Shown here piece by piece: positions 36,020 to 48,960 of a stretch of DNA of 64,000 nt; within the stretch, counting starts at the first letter, position 1; every line of letters begins with the position of its first letter. A program made the translations under genes and the position numbers. The DNA comes from Sapria himalayana (lineage: Eukaryota; Streptophyta; Magnoliopsida; Malpighiales; Rafflesiaceae), in the NCBI GenBank assembly GCA_029783825.1, contig JAREIK010003431.1, positions 785,494-849,493 of the forward strand, read 5' to 3'. Under the pieces are notes generated by a model. That model was not told the origin of the DNA, did no database searches, and saw only the letters and a program-made list of their open reading frames with translations.

Positions 36020-38400
36020 AGTAAAAATTTAAATTACTTAATAGAGATTTTTAACATGAATTAATCGCATTGAGCTATAAAAGTTAGATTGTAATGTTTT
36101 AATTATATGATTGATGAATTACCTAAAAAATAAAACTACATAATAATAAATATGACCACGAATTGATTCCTACCTATTAGCCTCAATTTCTCATCTTTCA
36201 TGATATGCAAAATCAATTGAGAGTTGACAGTAACACTATGCTCATATCAGACAACATATATATATAACATAATTTCACAGTAATTGGATTAAGACTATAT
36301 GAACCTAGAGAGCCTGAGTAAGTCACTATTAATTTTACTCAATTCACTCAACAAGTTATACAGTTCTTAACATGATATTAATATACTCATAGTCAAATAA
36401 TTTTTCAGCATTATAAAGCCAAATCTTAGTTAATCAAGAATTTCTCACTAGACTAAAATTACATCATCATGCAATTCAATATAAATGAGATAAACTGATA
36501 ACTATTAGAAAGATGTATCATTAAATATTTACTAGCAGTCAAGAATGTACTAATCACAAAAGAGATAGAACATGAGATCCACATTTCAATACATACATTG
36601 CAGAAAGAATAGTCACATCAAAGAAAATTATTAGAAATTATTTCAAAAGAGAAGACTAAAATATTACAAATTATTGAGGAAGACATGCTACCTACTAAAT
36701 TCATTAAATGATTCTCATAAAGTTTTTCCTCTAAGACTCTTACTAGAAAAAAATATACAAGATTTCACCGAAATAGGATAGTATCAGGCTCTTCCTAATT
36801 TAATTACCAGTAATAATTCACATTTTCATTGAGTATTGTAAAATCTAATAATAATATTCAATTCTTATTTTATTTGTTATAATAATATTCGGTTTGATTC
36901 TTTTTTTTCATACATCCTATTTATGATTACTCCGTTAGTTTTATTTTTATAAATTATATTTTTATAACTCAATTCTTATTTTATTTTCAATTTCATTAAT
37001 ATTAATTTGCAAAATTAGAAAACTTAAAAGAAAACAACTTTAAAGATTAAGCAGAGTTGATTGTATGTTTTTTTTTCTATTATAAGATATCCCACTAAAT
37101 AATTGAGTGATGTTTATTTATTTTTTGTTCATTCTCAATTAGAACACATGTCACTGATCAAGTTGAAAATAATATATCCTAGTATTAAAGATATATTTAT
37201 ACTAAATAAATTATGTTAGTTAAAAAAATATACTTAAGTTATATATCTTATCCATAAAACTAATATGAGTAATGACTCATTTGATCTGATACACTCAACC
37301 ATATAAGAATAATGAGGCACGAAGAGAATTTAGTTATTTTATCATATTTATTAATGATAGTATGCATTTTACTTTGTTGTTTTTCTAGCTTTAGATCACA
37401 AAAAAAATATTATTATTTTATTATTTCATAAAAAATATAAAATTAATTTAATAAAAATATAATATATTAGAGTATATATCGAATAACTTGAGGCATATAT
37501 TATACTAATCATATGATCTAATTCTAAATATATTGGGCTAACACACTCACATAGAATGAAATTATAAAATCATAGTCGATATTTAATTGAGATAACTCGT
37601 ATATTTTCCTTAAATATTAATATAATAAAGTATTTGTGGAAAAATATAATATTAATCACAAACTATCTTACCAACCAAATACCTTTTTTATTCTTTCTCA
37701 TTGTGTGCTCTCTCAAAAAATGCATCATGTAAATAAACTATTAAATTTATCCCATAACGCCTTAAAAAATATTTTGTTTGTCTAAGATCTCTCCCCAAGT
37801 TAGGATAAGATGGAATATAGGTCTTTTTGACCATTGAGGTTACTTTTTGAGCATTACTTATTTTTAAATGAGCATTATAAAATTGAGAATCTAAAAAATA
37901 TGTTGATGGTATACAATAAATTTAATTTAATGAGCATTGAGAATAAGATGGAACCTGTTCCTTTTTTTTACTTGCAATTTCACTTGGATCTAAGTTAAAA
38001 GATATCATTTATCAACTATATCTAAACTTGATGGTACACATAATTATGACAATCTTAGAGTCATTAGATAAATCATCAAATACAAATAGTATTGATTCTA
38101 GAGGGATTAAAATATCCTTAAAGAGAAAATTGCATTCAAGTCTAGATGATATGGTATTCTGAGAGGCTATTTCATTTCTGGCTCAAGATAAGCTACAAAC
38201 TTGAAAACTTTATGACGAAGAACTTAAAATTTAAAACTAGGAGAAAGGGATATACACAATTTATTCAAAACAGATGCGTCTTCCAAGAAACTAGATGATT
38301 ATATAATCATCTCTTTTGATATTAATCTTTCGATCATTCTTTAAAATAATAGATAAATTTTACTTAATATTATATTTCACATGTATTATTGAACATGTTT
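36020..38400 (+). pseudogene. Copia element C relic (gag to integrase)
   Basis: Very decayed. 36290-36480 aligns with 46870-47130 of element B (TTAATTTTACTCAATTCACTCAAC and CATCATGCAATTCAATAT stretches), the gag to pre-integrase area. 37265-37400 gives an SFDLIH-like segment (start of the integrase core) and then FIIFINDSMH, the degraded FVTFIDDYSR. No later RT motif is recognisable. Plus strand, same orientation as elements B and the 15-25 kb copia. Confidence 0.55.
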
Positions 38401-39299
38401 TCTTTCCTTTTTACTTCTTTTACTACTTTACTTGATAGTACTAGGAAACCCAACACCTCTTTTAAGACATTATCTTATTGAAGATTATACTAAACTGTAT
38501 TGGAAAAGAAAAATACTCTCCCCACCTATGAGTCTTGGAAACTAATATTCAATCCTAGAGGAGGTCTATTGTTGATGAGTAATAAATGTGAAAATGAATT
38601 CAAATGAGAAGATAACTCATTTTAAGACAATTTATTGCAAGTGAGTTTACTTAGATATTTAGATGAATTAGCAAGGTATTTTCTAGCTAAAATGATTATC
38701 ATACAAATTCTTATATTATTGGCAATATCTTATATTTAAAATACAGCAGCTAGAAGTGAAAAATATGTTTCTTCATTATGACAACAAGGAAATATATATG
38801 GAATAATCACTTAGATTTCGAGCAACATAATTAGATTCAATTTGTAAAAAAAAACATTATATAGCATAAAAAAATTACTAAGAATTTGGTTTGTGAAATT
38901 TTTATAAGCTGTCATCTCTTTTTGCCTATACATGTGTGTTAAAGAATTTACTTTATTTTTCTAAATGAGCTCTAATAGCAGGTTGATATTGCTTATTGTA
39001 TACATGAATAATATTATTATTATAAAAAACAATAAATTAGAAATTACTCAATATATGGAGTACTTTAAATTATAGTTCCAAAAAAATAATGGACTTATAT
39101 ACAGTCTTATAATATAGATAGATTACTCCATAAGATGGATTGAAGATTATATGGTTATAGATGAGATTACTACTCTTATAAAGATTAATCTTTTAGATTA
39201 TGCTCTAGCAGATATCTCAATTGACTCATATATTGATTTATTATCTAACTATTTTAGATAAATCTACTATTTATAAAAAAGTATAAGTTAAATTAACTT
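38401..39299. other. AT-rich spacer, probably copia debris
   Basis: No gene. Phrases such as CCTATGAGTCTTGGAAACTAATATTCAATCC are less AT-rich but I cannot assign them. Confidence 0.4.
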
Positions 39300-39501
39300 T
39301 TAATTATCATTATATCAGTTATATTATATGTATTCATTATAATTAGTCATTTCCTTTGTTCTCTTGTAAGTAAGAGAGTTAACTGAAATAGTCACATAGA
39401 ATAATAAATCAATAAATAGGTCAATCAATATATTCACTTAAACACAATCAAAAAGACTAATCTCTATAATATTTTTAACTACATACCTTCTATGTGTTAA
39501 T
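39300..39501 (-). pseudogene. Antisense copia RT-RNase H relic, distal part
   Basis: Resembles 3300-3430 of the first antisense copia (shared AGTCTTTTTGATTGTG...TTAAG and GTTAACT...CTTAC stretches on the reverse strand). It continues at 40267 beyond the hAT derivative at 39502-40258. Confidence 0.5.
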
Positions 39502-40258
39502 TATAGATGTCAAACAGGTCGGGCGGCCCAGGCCCGGCCTGAAGCTCAGCATGGTTCAATCATGTCCAGACCCATGTCGAGTGAACCCTCAGCACGAATC
39601 GTGTCGTGCCGAGGGTTTTCGGCTTGCATGTCATGCCAGACACAAAACAGGTATCTGGCACTTAGGCACGGCACGGAGGACCTTGCACCAAACGATGCCC
39701 GATAGGGGACGACGCGACAACACCCTACGGAAGATGACGCAACGACGCCCTACGGAGGACGACGCGATGATGCCCTACGGAGGACAATGCGACGACGCCC
39801 TATGGAAGGCGACGCAACGACACCCTACGGGGAACAACGCGATGGTGCCCTACAGAGGACGATGCAACGATGCCCTACGGAGGATGACGCGACGACACCC
39901 TAAGAGGATAACATGACAACACCCTACGGGTGACAACGCCCTACAAGGGACAATGCGATGATGCCCTACGAGAGAAGATGCAGCGACACCGACAGGCAAT
40001 GGCGGCGCAGCGGTGCGCTGCCCAAAACCCTAGTTTTTTTTAAAAGGCCCGACCTAACCTGAACTGCTCCAACCTGAACCGGCCCAAACCCAGGCAGATT
40101 TCCGGGCCATTCTGGGCCTACCCTCTAAGAAACCGTGTTGTGCCAAGCATGGCACGTCATGGTACTGTAGCGTGTCGTGCCTGGCATGGCACACCAGCCA
40201 ATTTGGGCTAGAAAAAAATGGGTTGTGCCGACCCAATCCAGCTTGTTTGACACTTCTA
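39502..40258. mobile_element. Non-autonomous hAT derivative with 25-bp minisatellite
   Basis: 757 bp. The left end TATAGATGTCAAAC (39502-39515) and right end GTTTGACACTTCTA (ending 40258) belong to the TAGAGGTGTCAAAC family. The flanks GTGTTAAT (39494-39501) and GTGATAAT (40259-40266) are a 7-of-8 target duplication. The two ends carry the family GC-rich subterminal blocks. The middle, instead of a transposase, is a tandem repeat. The long plus frame over it is a repeat artefact because the unit is not a multiple of three. It sits in an antisense copia RT relic. Confidence 0.9.
39690..39990. repeat. Minisatellite, 25-bp period, inside the hAT derivative
   Basis: About eleven or twelve units on a GACGCGACGACGCCCTACGG theme with scattered substitutions, most units 25 bp. 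GC-rich and CpG-rich relative to the surroundings. Confidence 0.88.
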
Positions 40259-40266
40259 GTGATAAT

Positions 40267-40700
40267 ACAATTTTTCTTCAGAAATATATCATATCTATCA
40301 CAAAAAAATATTTAAATCTCTCATGATTTATCTGAACCTATAATTAAAAGTACTCAATGAGTAAAGAGATTCCCAACATAGTATTTTCTGTAATAAAAAT
40401 ATCATTTACATATACAATACAAAAGATCAACCTATCAACATAGCTCTCCAAAAAAATTAGGAAAATTTGCTATATTATTTTAGAGATAATATTTAATTGA
40501 AAAAATCATAAATCAAACTCTTGATAATATTTTTAAGTCATATAAAACCCTTCGCAATCTAAAAATTTTAATTAAATATGAAAATTTCATAAAATTTTAC
40601 TTATTAGATAATGAAAAGAAAATTACTATGAAAAAATATTATTTCTTATTATTTATATTTCAAAAATAAAATATATAAATATTTTAGATAAATACTAGGC
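40267..40700 (-). pseudogene. Antisense copia reverse transcriptase relic
   Basis: The reverse strand near 40400 reads IVYVNDIFIT, the degraded YVDD catalytic segment. Near 40540, VLYDLK stands for the A/SLYGLKQ motif, in the right order and spacing. It joins to 39300-39501 when the hAT derivative is removed. Non-functional. Confidence 0.6.
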
Positions 40701-41997
40701 AAATTTATTAAAATATTTTAAAGTATTCAATTTTTTTCATTATTGCACGAACATTTATCTGATATATATAGTCCTATTAGTTCCTTAGCATTATGTCACC
40801 TACACAAAATTGCATTACATTTAATTTTATACTAATAATGTTGATCTGAAACAAATAATTGAATGCAAATACAAAACTTGTTAGAATATTAGGCTAGAAT
40901 TATTTTTTTATACTTTTAAAATTATTTTTAACCATTGAATTTAATTAAAAAACTTGAACGTGATCTTCAAGTACTTAGTGCATTGATTAATGTGAATCAT
41001 AGTTTTTAATATAATACAACACAATAAACTTTTAAATTAATTTATGAAATATAAAATAAATTAAAAAAAATTCAATGTATAAAAATTAAACCAAAAGCTA
41101 AAAATAAGATTTAAGATTTGATAATGATTTGAACTTCTAATTAGAATTATAGTGTTGATTTTGAGAATATCACATAAAATTAATATGTCGAAATAAAGAC
41201 ATTTTTCTATTGCTTTTTTTATTTGATCTATAATCTTTAGTTAAATAATTTACCAAATTAACCTGATAGAAAATTTATCAATATAGATTTTTTATTTTAC
41301 CACAACTACCATGAGACATGCTAGTTGTACTCATGCCTTTTATTTTCTCAAAATTAGTAATCAATATTTAAAAAAAAAATTGTATGTGCCCCCAAGGATA
41401 TCTTTGCTATATAAAATATGGATATATATATATATACATACACACGCACACACTTTTTTTTTCTCAAGCAGTATTATAACTTTTTTCATTTTTGCATTTG
41501 TGATTCAACATATATTTAGTGGATTATAACTCGTGGCATATGATTATTATATAGAATTTTTTTTCCTACAAATATTATATTCATATCTTTTTACATAATA
41601 AAATATAGTTTTTATAAAAATATTTAAGAAACACATGAGCAGGGCCAATCCAAGTTGACCAGGCTCAGATATAAATTTAGTCAATCTGAATCTTTGTAGT
41701 CACTATTTGACTGAGATGACCCAATTCAAGTGGAGATGTAACCAGGGTGCCTTTACCCAATTCCCATGCTGGTTTGCAGGGATATGCCCGCATACGCGTA
41801 GACTATCAAGTTGGGTTGGATCAACCTAAACATTAAACAAAATTGGTAGGGCAGCTTGAATTTACTGCACTAGTTACTTGTTACGTGCTAACCTGCAAAT
41901 ATCAAATAAAAGCTCCTATCATTTTTTAATGTATTGATATCATATTAAATTGTTATATTCTATCCTCTTTACGAAAAAAAATAATATGGAAACATAC
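40701..41997. other. AT-rich downstream region of the OTU gene
   Basis: No exon found. A compound AT/AC microsatellite lies at 41421-41453. 41640-41880 is GC-richer (CCCATGCTGGTTTGCAGGG and ATGCCCGCATACGCG) but not recognised. The next OTU exon, expected to hold the catalytic His, should lie in or beyond this stretch in the minus direction; I do not see it. Confidence 0.45.
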
Positions 41998-42046
41998 CAA
42001 GTCTGCAGCAGCCTGCAATGTGACATGATCACCCCATTCACCACTT
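41998..42046 (-). CDS. OTU-domain deubiquitinase, exon 5 of those seen
   Basis: Encodes the last Lys codon of the previous exon plus SGEWGDHVTLQAAADL, a hallmark block of plant OTU cysteine proteases. Acceptor GATGTAG before 42046; donor GTATGT at 41997-41992, a good consensus. The first base completes the split Lys codon (AA/A), so the phase is correct. The following exon is not found in the window. Confidence 0.88.
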
Positions 42047-42121
42047 CTACATCCATCAATTTATATTAAAATTATACTCATTTCACAGCAGAAAATCAGA
42101 ATAAATTGGGCATAGAAATAC

Positions 42122-42195
42122 TTGGCCATCTTCTCCATATAGTCTCCATAAGCCATGGTAACATATCCTGCATATGTCTCAGGATATGACTTCAG
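42122..42195 (-). CDS. OTU-domain deubiquitinase, exon 4
   Basis: 74 nt encoding LKSYPETYAGYVTMAYGDYM and then EKMA plus two bases of Lys. Acceptor AATCAG, donor GTATTT. Plant homologues have L-S-PE-YEGYVPMAY--Y at this position. Separated from exon 5 by a 75-nt intron (42047-42121). Confidence 0.88.
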
Positions 42196-42323
42196 CTGAT
42201 TTGTGGCATTGGAACACAAGGAGTCAAAATTCATGCATTAAATTTCAAAACCCAATTACAGTTGAAAGCATCAAGTGAACAAAACAAATACAGCAGTACA
42301 AACAAAAAAGCATCAAGCTGAAC

Positions 42324-42398
42324 CTGATTCACAGTTTGTTGTCTAACAAATTCATGGTGCTCTGAAGTCCGGTAGAATTGATCAGAGAGAGCACGGAA
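42324..42398 (-). CDS. OTU-domain deubiquitinase, exon 3
   Basis: 75 nt, exactly 25 codons: FRALSDQFYRTSEHHEFVRQ and then QTVNQ. It directly continues the catalytic DGNCQ of exon 2 (DGNCQ-FRALSDQ), the strongest motif of OTU proteases. Acceptor ATCTAG; donor GTTCAG. Phase 0 at both ends. The upstream intron is 14.2 kb. Confidence 0.9.
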
Positions 42399-42896
42399 CT
42401 AGATAACATTGTGCAAAATATCATGAAAATGGAGCAGAAAACATAAAAATATCTCATTTAAAGCCTTCTCTAAGAAGGAAACAAATGGTACAGATGAGGC
42501 TATTATTCATGTAACAAAAGAGATATCAGCAGTCTTATAAATTCGAGTATTGCACGTGCAGCTCATTATAAAAATAAAAAATAAATCACTAGTCTCGGTG
42601 CTCCTCACAAATTAGTACATAAATATCTCATATTTCAAGCTTTAAAAAGAAATAAAAGATCTGTTATCCTCTTAAATTTTTTATGAATATTCAAATCATC
42701 TTGAATATTCATCATAATAAAATAACAATTTATCTCAATATATTTTGTCTACTTATTAAATATATGATTGAAAATAAGGCACATGGCATGATAATCACTA
42801 TAAAAAGTAATAAGAAATAAGATGAGATACTAAAAAAGATTTATCTTTTTTAACAATTGTAAAATACAAAGAGCTTGCAAATGAAAATCTTTTTTA

Positions 42897-42950
42897 CTTT
42901 GTACTATCATTTTGTTAGATTTGCCTTTGTACTATCATTTTGTTAGATTT
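42897..42950. repeat. Short tandem duplication
   Basis: TTTGTACTATCATTTTGTTA followed by GATT occurs twice with a 4-base spacer (period 28). Confidence 0.85.
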
Positions 42951-43059
42951 CAAAACTAATATTTGTATCTTATACTTTCATAAGACAATAATCCTACTTG
43001 AAAACATACAATACCACATGATAAATATCGTACATGTTAAAATTTTCCTTTATTCTTAT

Positions 43060-43185
43060 GTTTTTTTTTTGATAAGAGCACTCAACCTATGAATTATTCT
43101 AAAAAAACAATATCAATTCTTTTTTCTTCTTTTATATAAACGATTAAATTTTCATTTATATTTGAGTTTTATTTTATGTTTTTTT
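43060..43185 (+). repeat. Weak copia LTR-like segment
   Basis: GAGCACTCAACCTATGAATTATTC followed by a TTTTATATAAACG box resembles the LTR module at 35.43, 46.03 and 56.25 kb. No primer site is visible. It may be the far LTR of element C. Confidence 0.4.
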
Positions 43186-44210
43186 TTTATTTTTTGATTA
43201 ATTGTAGCTTTTGCAATGTCCATTACATCAAAAACTAATTAATATTTGAATGCACAACTTTCAAAATATCATTCATCACTAGAAAATCTCGAGTCCTAAT
43301 ATCTTTCTTGCATATCTATGCATGCATAGAACTGCATATGTGAAAATCCACCTTAAATAATCTAAAAAATAAATAACAATGAGAAAGCATGTGCAATATA
43401 TGATGTAATAACTATTTGATAGTTATTTTCTCCTATTATTTTTTATATTTTTAATAGAGATTTAAATATTATAGTGTAATAAGAGACAAACTATATTTGA
43501 AGTATGATTATTCTAAAGCAAATCTTTAAAACCAATTTCTCAAGAATACTCATTGAAACTTTCACTGAGATAAATAAATTTTCTATTCGAGATACTTTGC
43601 CACAAAATTTAAAAAAATGTCGAAGTCCTCTAAATCCTAATTTGAAATATTATCATAATGAATCGTTTGAATTGAAAAATCTTCAATTCATCATCATCTG
43701 TAATAATAATATTATTATTTACTACATTAATAATCAAGCTTTTGAAAATTATATTAATTCATATAAGACATTTTGCAATATACAAATAAATCTTGTGTTC
43801 ACGAATAATAAAGTCTAATGATTGTTCAATATACACAATAAAAAAACAAAGTCAATTATTTGAATATCTCATCAATAAAATGTCATTATCTTTTCTACAA
43901 CCCATGTGCATATTAGTAGAGCTCTTTCTTGATGATCCCCTCTTATGTGCTACAAAGAATATGCAATCATGTTAGAGGCTTGGTCAATCTTGCTCTTTTG
44001 TTTGTTGTGCAAAAAATAATATGTAGTACCTGATGGTCACATACCTAAATACTACCCACCAATCCATAATTTTTTTTATGCAAACTTTCATATTTTAATA
44101 TAGTTACTACGTTTGAATCTCTTTCAGAAGAATTATCTCATCAAATGCTACTAATTATACGTCATGAAATATAAGATGCATATTTTTCACTATAATCAAG
44201 GAAAAATCCA
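43186..44210. other. AT-rich intron stretch, possible copia fragment
   Basis: Two adjacent open frames (43504-43818 and 43793-43975) carry no motif I recognise, though the base composition and short ORFs resemble decayed pol. No claim beyond that. Confidence 0.35.
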
Positions 44211-44221
44211 AAAGCTTAATT

Positions 44222-44374
44222 AAAGTGGTAGAGAAGGAATTCCAAGGTTAGAGGGTTTGGGTTTGAGTACTACCCTAAATAGAGTTCAGATTTACCTGAG
44301 GATGGTTTATAGGGAAGACCATGAGCCTATAGAAGTAGTCGAGATACCTAATCAAGTTCAAGAATACACATGAT

Positions 44375-44375
<1 letters not shown>
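44222..44375 (+). mobile_element. Probable tRNA-derived SINE
   Basis: TGGTAGAGAAGG (about 44227) is a full match to the pol III A-box TRGYNNARNNGG. GGGTTTGAGTACTAC (about 44266) is a decayed B-box at suitable spacing. The body ends at a long AT/AC microsatellite (44375-44422), as SINE tails often do. It is unrelated in sequence to the one at 34.85 kb. Confidence 0.6.
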
Positions 44376-44414
<39 letters not shown>

Positions 44415-44422
44415 TATATATC
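44375..44422. repeat. Microsatellite (TA)n(CA)n(TA)n
   Basis: Compound dinucleotide repeat at the end of the SINE candidate. A smaller one of the same type is at 44810-44852. Confidence 0.95.
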
Positions 44423-45985
44423 TCTAAATATTATACAAGATGTTGAAATATATATTAATGAAAACATATGAATGGTATGAAAAAAACTTAAGATTTAAAA
44501 AAAATATACATTACTCTCACTCATTTGAAGTTAATATAAAGTTATCAATCTTACTATTTATAAAATTTGAATAAATAATTTCATACCTAACTCAAATTTA
44601 AAATTATATGGGTAGAATTCCAATGATTTTAGACATCACAAATTATTTTTTTCTTTGTTAAACCTAATAATATACATAAAATACAAAAAAACTTATAACT
44701 TATTAAATAAATAAATAATTTTATAAAAAACTAAATAAATTCTAATAAGTATGACATTAGTTTCTAAGAAGTTAGTACTACTAAATTAATAGAGTTATAT
44801 GACAAATACATACACACACCGACACATTGACACACACACACATATATATATATGTATCATAAGAGATTTTATTTAGTTGGCATTTTTTAACTATTCTTAT
44901 TAATAAATAAATTGTGCTATTATTATTTAAAACATTAAAAAAGAAAATACAAAATATTTTATTTTAAATATATAATTTTTTAAAAAAACTTATTAAAGAC
45001 TTATATATGACATAATCATTATTAGAATAAAATAGTTGATAAAAATCAAATATTTTTCTTTTTGTGCATAGTTGAAATCAACAAATATTAAATATTATGT
45101 TGATTAATCCATACTCATACATTAAAGCCATTGATATAATTTTATTATGATTTTTGAATTTTTTAATTATTAACTATTTTTTATTTTAAAAAAAAATTAT
45201 GACATCATTGACTAAGTTATCTCATGAATCATATAATACAAAAAACTTGACATATTTCTAAATAAAATTTACCAATCTAAGATATTTTTTAATTTTTAGT
45301 GGAAACATGTACTAACTATGAACCTGGTCAACTATTTTCTTATTAAATATTGATTATATTTATATATAAAGAGGATTGATGAAATTGAATTAAATTTTAT
45401 TCATCTAGACTAACTTGAAATTACTTAGGATATAATACATCATATTTTATTAGATATTATTTGATATGTATTCTAAAATAACTAATACCATTAATTTTAT
45501 GACTTTGTTTTTTATGTTATTTATATTGGGCTAAATTTTCTATATCTCATCTTACATTTCTCTTATCTAGTATATTAAAACAAATACATATAATAGATGT
45601 GTGCCTATTAAAACTAATTTTTTTGCTTACAGAGGGAAAAACACTAGAGAAGGCAAAGGTCTCTATATCATCAAAAAAAAATTAAATTAATTACATGATC
45701 AATTTCATTATTTACTTAACTAGTATCAATTTTTAATTTAAAAAAAAAAACTTAAGCATCATTATAAATAGAAAGAACAAACTAATTAAATTAAGTAACA
45801 AATATATAATATATTAAACTCATAATGTTAACTATTTGCACATTACAACTTGCAACATTACTAGTTATTAAAAGTCTGAGATTTTAAATATGAAAAATAC
45901 AAAAAAAAAATCACAACTTTTGAAAATAAAATTGAGATAAGGATAAGATCTAAGAGGATTGTATGAGAAGTATTATAGTTTCAGC
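44423..45985. other. AT-rich intron stretch, nothing recognised
   Basis: No reading frame, terminal repeat or domain that I can support, apart from the small microsatellite near 44810-44852. Confidence 0.5.
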
Positions 45986-46154
45986 TTATTTTTTTAATTT
46001 TTTGTTTGTTCATTTCAATATAAATTGGAGCACCCAACTTATGGGCTATCCCAATTCATTTTGCCTAATATATAAGGGCATCCTCTTGTACTTATTGATT
46101 TGTGACTTTAATAGATATTTTGGTGGATTTGTTTTTTGAATATTAATTTCTTCA

Positions 46155-46173
46155 TGGTATCAACGCCAAAACC
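46155..46173 (+). other. Copia primer-binding site of element B
   Basis: TGGTATCAACGCCAAAACC, close to the plant copia consensus TGGTATCAGAGCC that pairs with the 3' end of initiator Met-tRNA. It lies 3 bp after the end of the LTR-like module. Confidence 0.75.
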
Positions 46174-46790
46174 ATATGGCATGCAAACACTTTGATTTCT
46201 AGTGAGAGAGTATATGCACTATAACAATATAGTGCAAGTATGTGAACAATATCTAGATGAAGGCACACAGAAAAAATGTATCTCCACTGACAAATACCCA
46301 CTACATATGACGTGCATTGACGCCCGGTACCCAAAGCTTGCGGTGCACAAAAAGTGCATTGTGCCACAAATTATGTGAGGTTGAAGTTATGGTTATGAAT
46401 ATTATGGATACAGTTGAGGCTACTATTGCATGGTTGGTACAACAAAGGTGTACCATACGTAAGATATACTTTTTTTTATTGGCTTATACTATGGATTTTC
46501 ATATTTTTCTATGGAAGAAGTTAAGTTTATGATTATTACTCTATAAAAACTCATAAATCAATACTCATAATAGATGACGAAAGCTTAGATTTAATTCATT
46601 ATTCAGTGGATGATGAACCACCTGACAAATAAACTACCCAATAATAAGACTAATGAGAAATGACTATAGATTGATTCTTGTCTTTTGATTGTTATATGAT
46701 AATTCATTAAGTTAGAGATAACCTTAATTTTTTCATCTTGCATGCTCTGCAAGATATTATGAAAGCTATGAGTATCATTATACTCATCTA

Positions 46791-46802
46791 ATACACACAC
46801 AT

Positions 46803-46843
<41 letters not shown>
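46791..46843. repeat. Microsatellite (AC)n(AT)n
   Basis: Compound dinucleotide repeat in the gag region of element B. Element C has a shorter ACAACATATATATATA at the matching place (about 36245). Confidence 0.95.
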
Positions 46844-47514
46844 ATGCATTTAGATAGCTTATTAAATTGTGAAAAAAAAAGAATTAAAGAGTATAGATAA
46901 GTTATTAATTTTACATAATTCGCTCAACTATCTACAGAGCTCTTAATAATGGTTTTAACATCGATAGATATTCTAAAGATAATAAGAAAGATAAAGTAAT
47001 TTGTTTGTATAATATTCATATACTCATTACTAAATAGATTTCAAATTTTTTGGAATCATATTTTAGGTTATAAGAAGTTTCTCACCAGACCAGGGATACA
47101 TCATCGAGCAATTCAATATATGCAAGGTAAACTAAGAGTCACTAGAGATACACCTTTTTCTGCAACTTTTAGTTTGACACATTTTATATAAATCATAGTT
47201 TCATCATGATTATTTTATTTTAGATATTTAATTAAAAAAATAAAATTATGATATTATTTTTTCTTCTAATATTTATATGTATGACTGATATTTCAGACAA
47301 ATAATTTTTTTGAGGATCAAAGAAGGTGAACAAGAAAGTTTTTCTTCACCAACATAAGTCCCTCTAAAAATTTATCTACTATTGATTTACAAGGGAAAAA
47401 CCATTAGCTAACAGATCACCATTAAGCGAATTGATAAATTTAGAGATGACCAAATGTTAGCATCTATTTATTGTGAGGCATATTAACTAAAAATTATACT
47501 AGAACTTTATATAT

Positions 47515-47700
47515 GATATGTCAGGATGATACTAATAGTGACTCATTTCATCTAATTCACTAGATATTCGGCGACCCAGTATGATGAATACATATAATGG
47601 CTTAAGATATTTTGTTATTTTTATTAATGATTATACTCGATAAATATAATTATCAATATTTAAGAAAATATCTCAGATATTTTTTTATTTTTATGAAATT
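47515..47700 (+). pseudogene. Copia integrase relic (element B)
   Basis: TCATTTCATCTAATTCAC gives SFHLIH, the P-F-LIHSDIWGP position, followed by a GDP residue. TTTTGTTATTTTTATTAATG then gives FVIFINDY and R, where FVTFIDDYSR is usual. Parallel to 37270-37400 in element C. Confidence 0.65.
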
Positions 47701-48839
47701 TTATAAAAAAACAAAAAAAAAAAAAAATTTGACCGTCGCATTAAGATGTTGAAAAAATAGCAATACTTTAGAATATACTTCTCATTAACTTTTCTATTTC
47801 TTTGAAGAGTATGAGATTATTTATCAGACATCATGTGTCGGCACTCATGTACAACATGAAATAACTAAGAAAAAAAATTAATATTTATTTGAGATGACTA
47901 GAACATTATTATCACATAGAAGTAAGTCTAGACATTTTTTAGAGGAAAGAATATTACACATTACCTTCCTAATTAATTGGATGTCATCTTATGTTCTTTC
48001 TAACTATATCTCATACTAGCACATATATAAAAAAGAGAGACTCATTTACCTTAAGCTCAAGATTTTTTAGTATACTTATTCTATTTTGGATCTTTTTCCA
48101 AACAATGAAAAAATGATTGTGCATATCATCAAATATATATTTATTAGGAACTCTACTACTACTACTACTATATATATATTTCATTAGAGGCTAAGAGAGT
48201 CAATACAAGTATCGATGTAGGCATTGTAGGGATAAGCTCATTCGTGTATCTAGTTGTTACTTCTCAAATAGAGATAATATTTGACCAAGGTTTTATGATT
48301 ATACTTGATACTACTAGCACACCTAACTTTGAAAATATTAATGACCTCTCTTCAAGGTCGTTGGGCCAGGGAGATGAACTTAGTTTTAAGTATCTCACTG
48401 GACACGAGATGTAAACCCCTCCCAAGATACTTTATGATCCCAACCTAAAGATATATACTAGAATGATATTCCTATAATCTTCCCCAAATAAATCTTCTAT
48501 TATATCAACAAATCTAATTCGAAATAGCAAGTTAGAGCTTCTGAGTGTACTATAAAATGAACCAAAAACATGTTTTACTCAATAATCATTGACTCAAGTA
48601 TTCTTTTATTCTTATTTCACTACTATATATTTTAGTTTCTTATATTTCTTTGATAATTACAAGATTCTCAATACTTTTTCTGAAGTACTTAGTCATCCAA
48701 AATGGCAACATACTATATTGGATGAACAAAGTACAATCACATCTAATAATGCTTGAGACCTTCTAAAATATTTAGGTAAATCAGTAATGAGATATAATTG
48801 AGAGCGTACATAATTAAGAAAAGTCATGAAAGAATGATT

Positions 48840-48960
48840 GATCAACTAAAAGTCAAATTCATAGCAAGGGAATTTATAAAGGCTTATTATGCTAACAATT
48901 ATGATATATTTTCCCTTGTGACCAAAATAGCTACTATTCAGTTGGTTGCTATTTTTTATT
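48840..48960 (+). pseudogene. Copia RT start relic (element B)
   Basis: One frame reads KVKFIAREFIKAYYANNYDI followed by FSLVTKIATIQLVAIF, the copia RT entry motif. No intact catalytic YVDD is visible further on. Confidence 0.65.

Noticed and set aside
39494..39916. 140-codon plus-strand frame
   Set aside because: Runs from a hAT terminus into a 25-bp tandem array; the unit is not a multiple of three and the product has no domain.
46603..46824. 73-codon reverse frame starting with Cys/Val repeats
   Set aside because: Begins in the AC microsatellite and has no recognisable domain; the same artefact occurs at 53602-53817 and 59438-59641.
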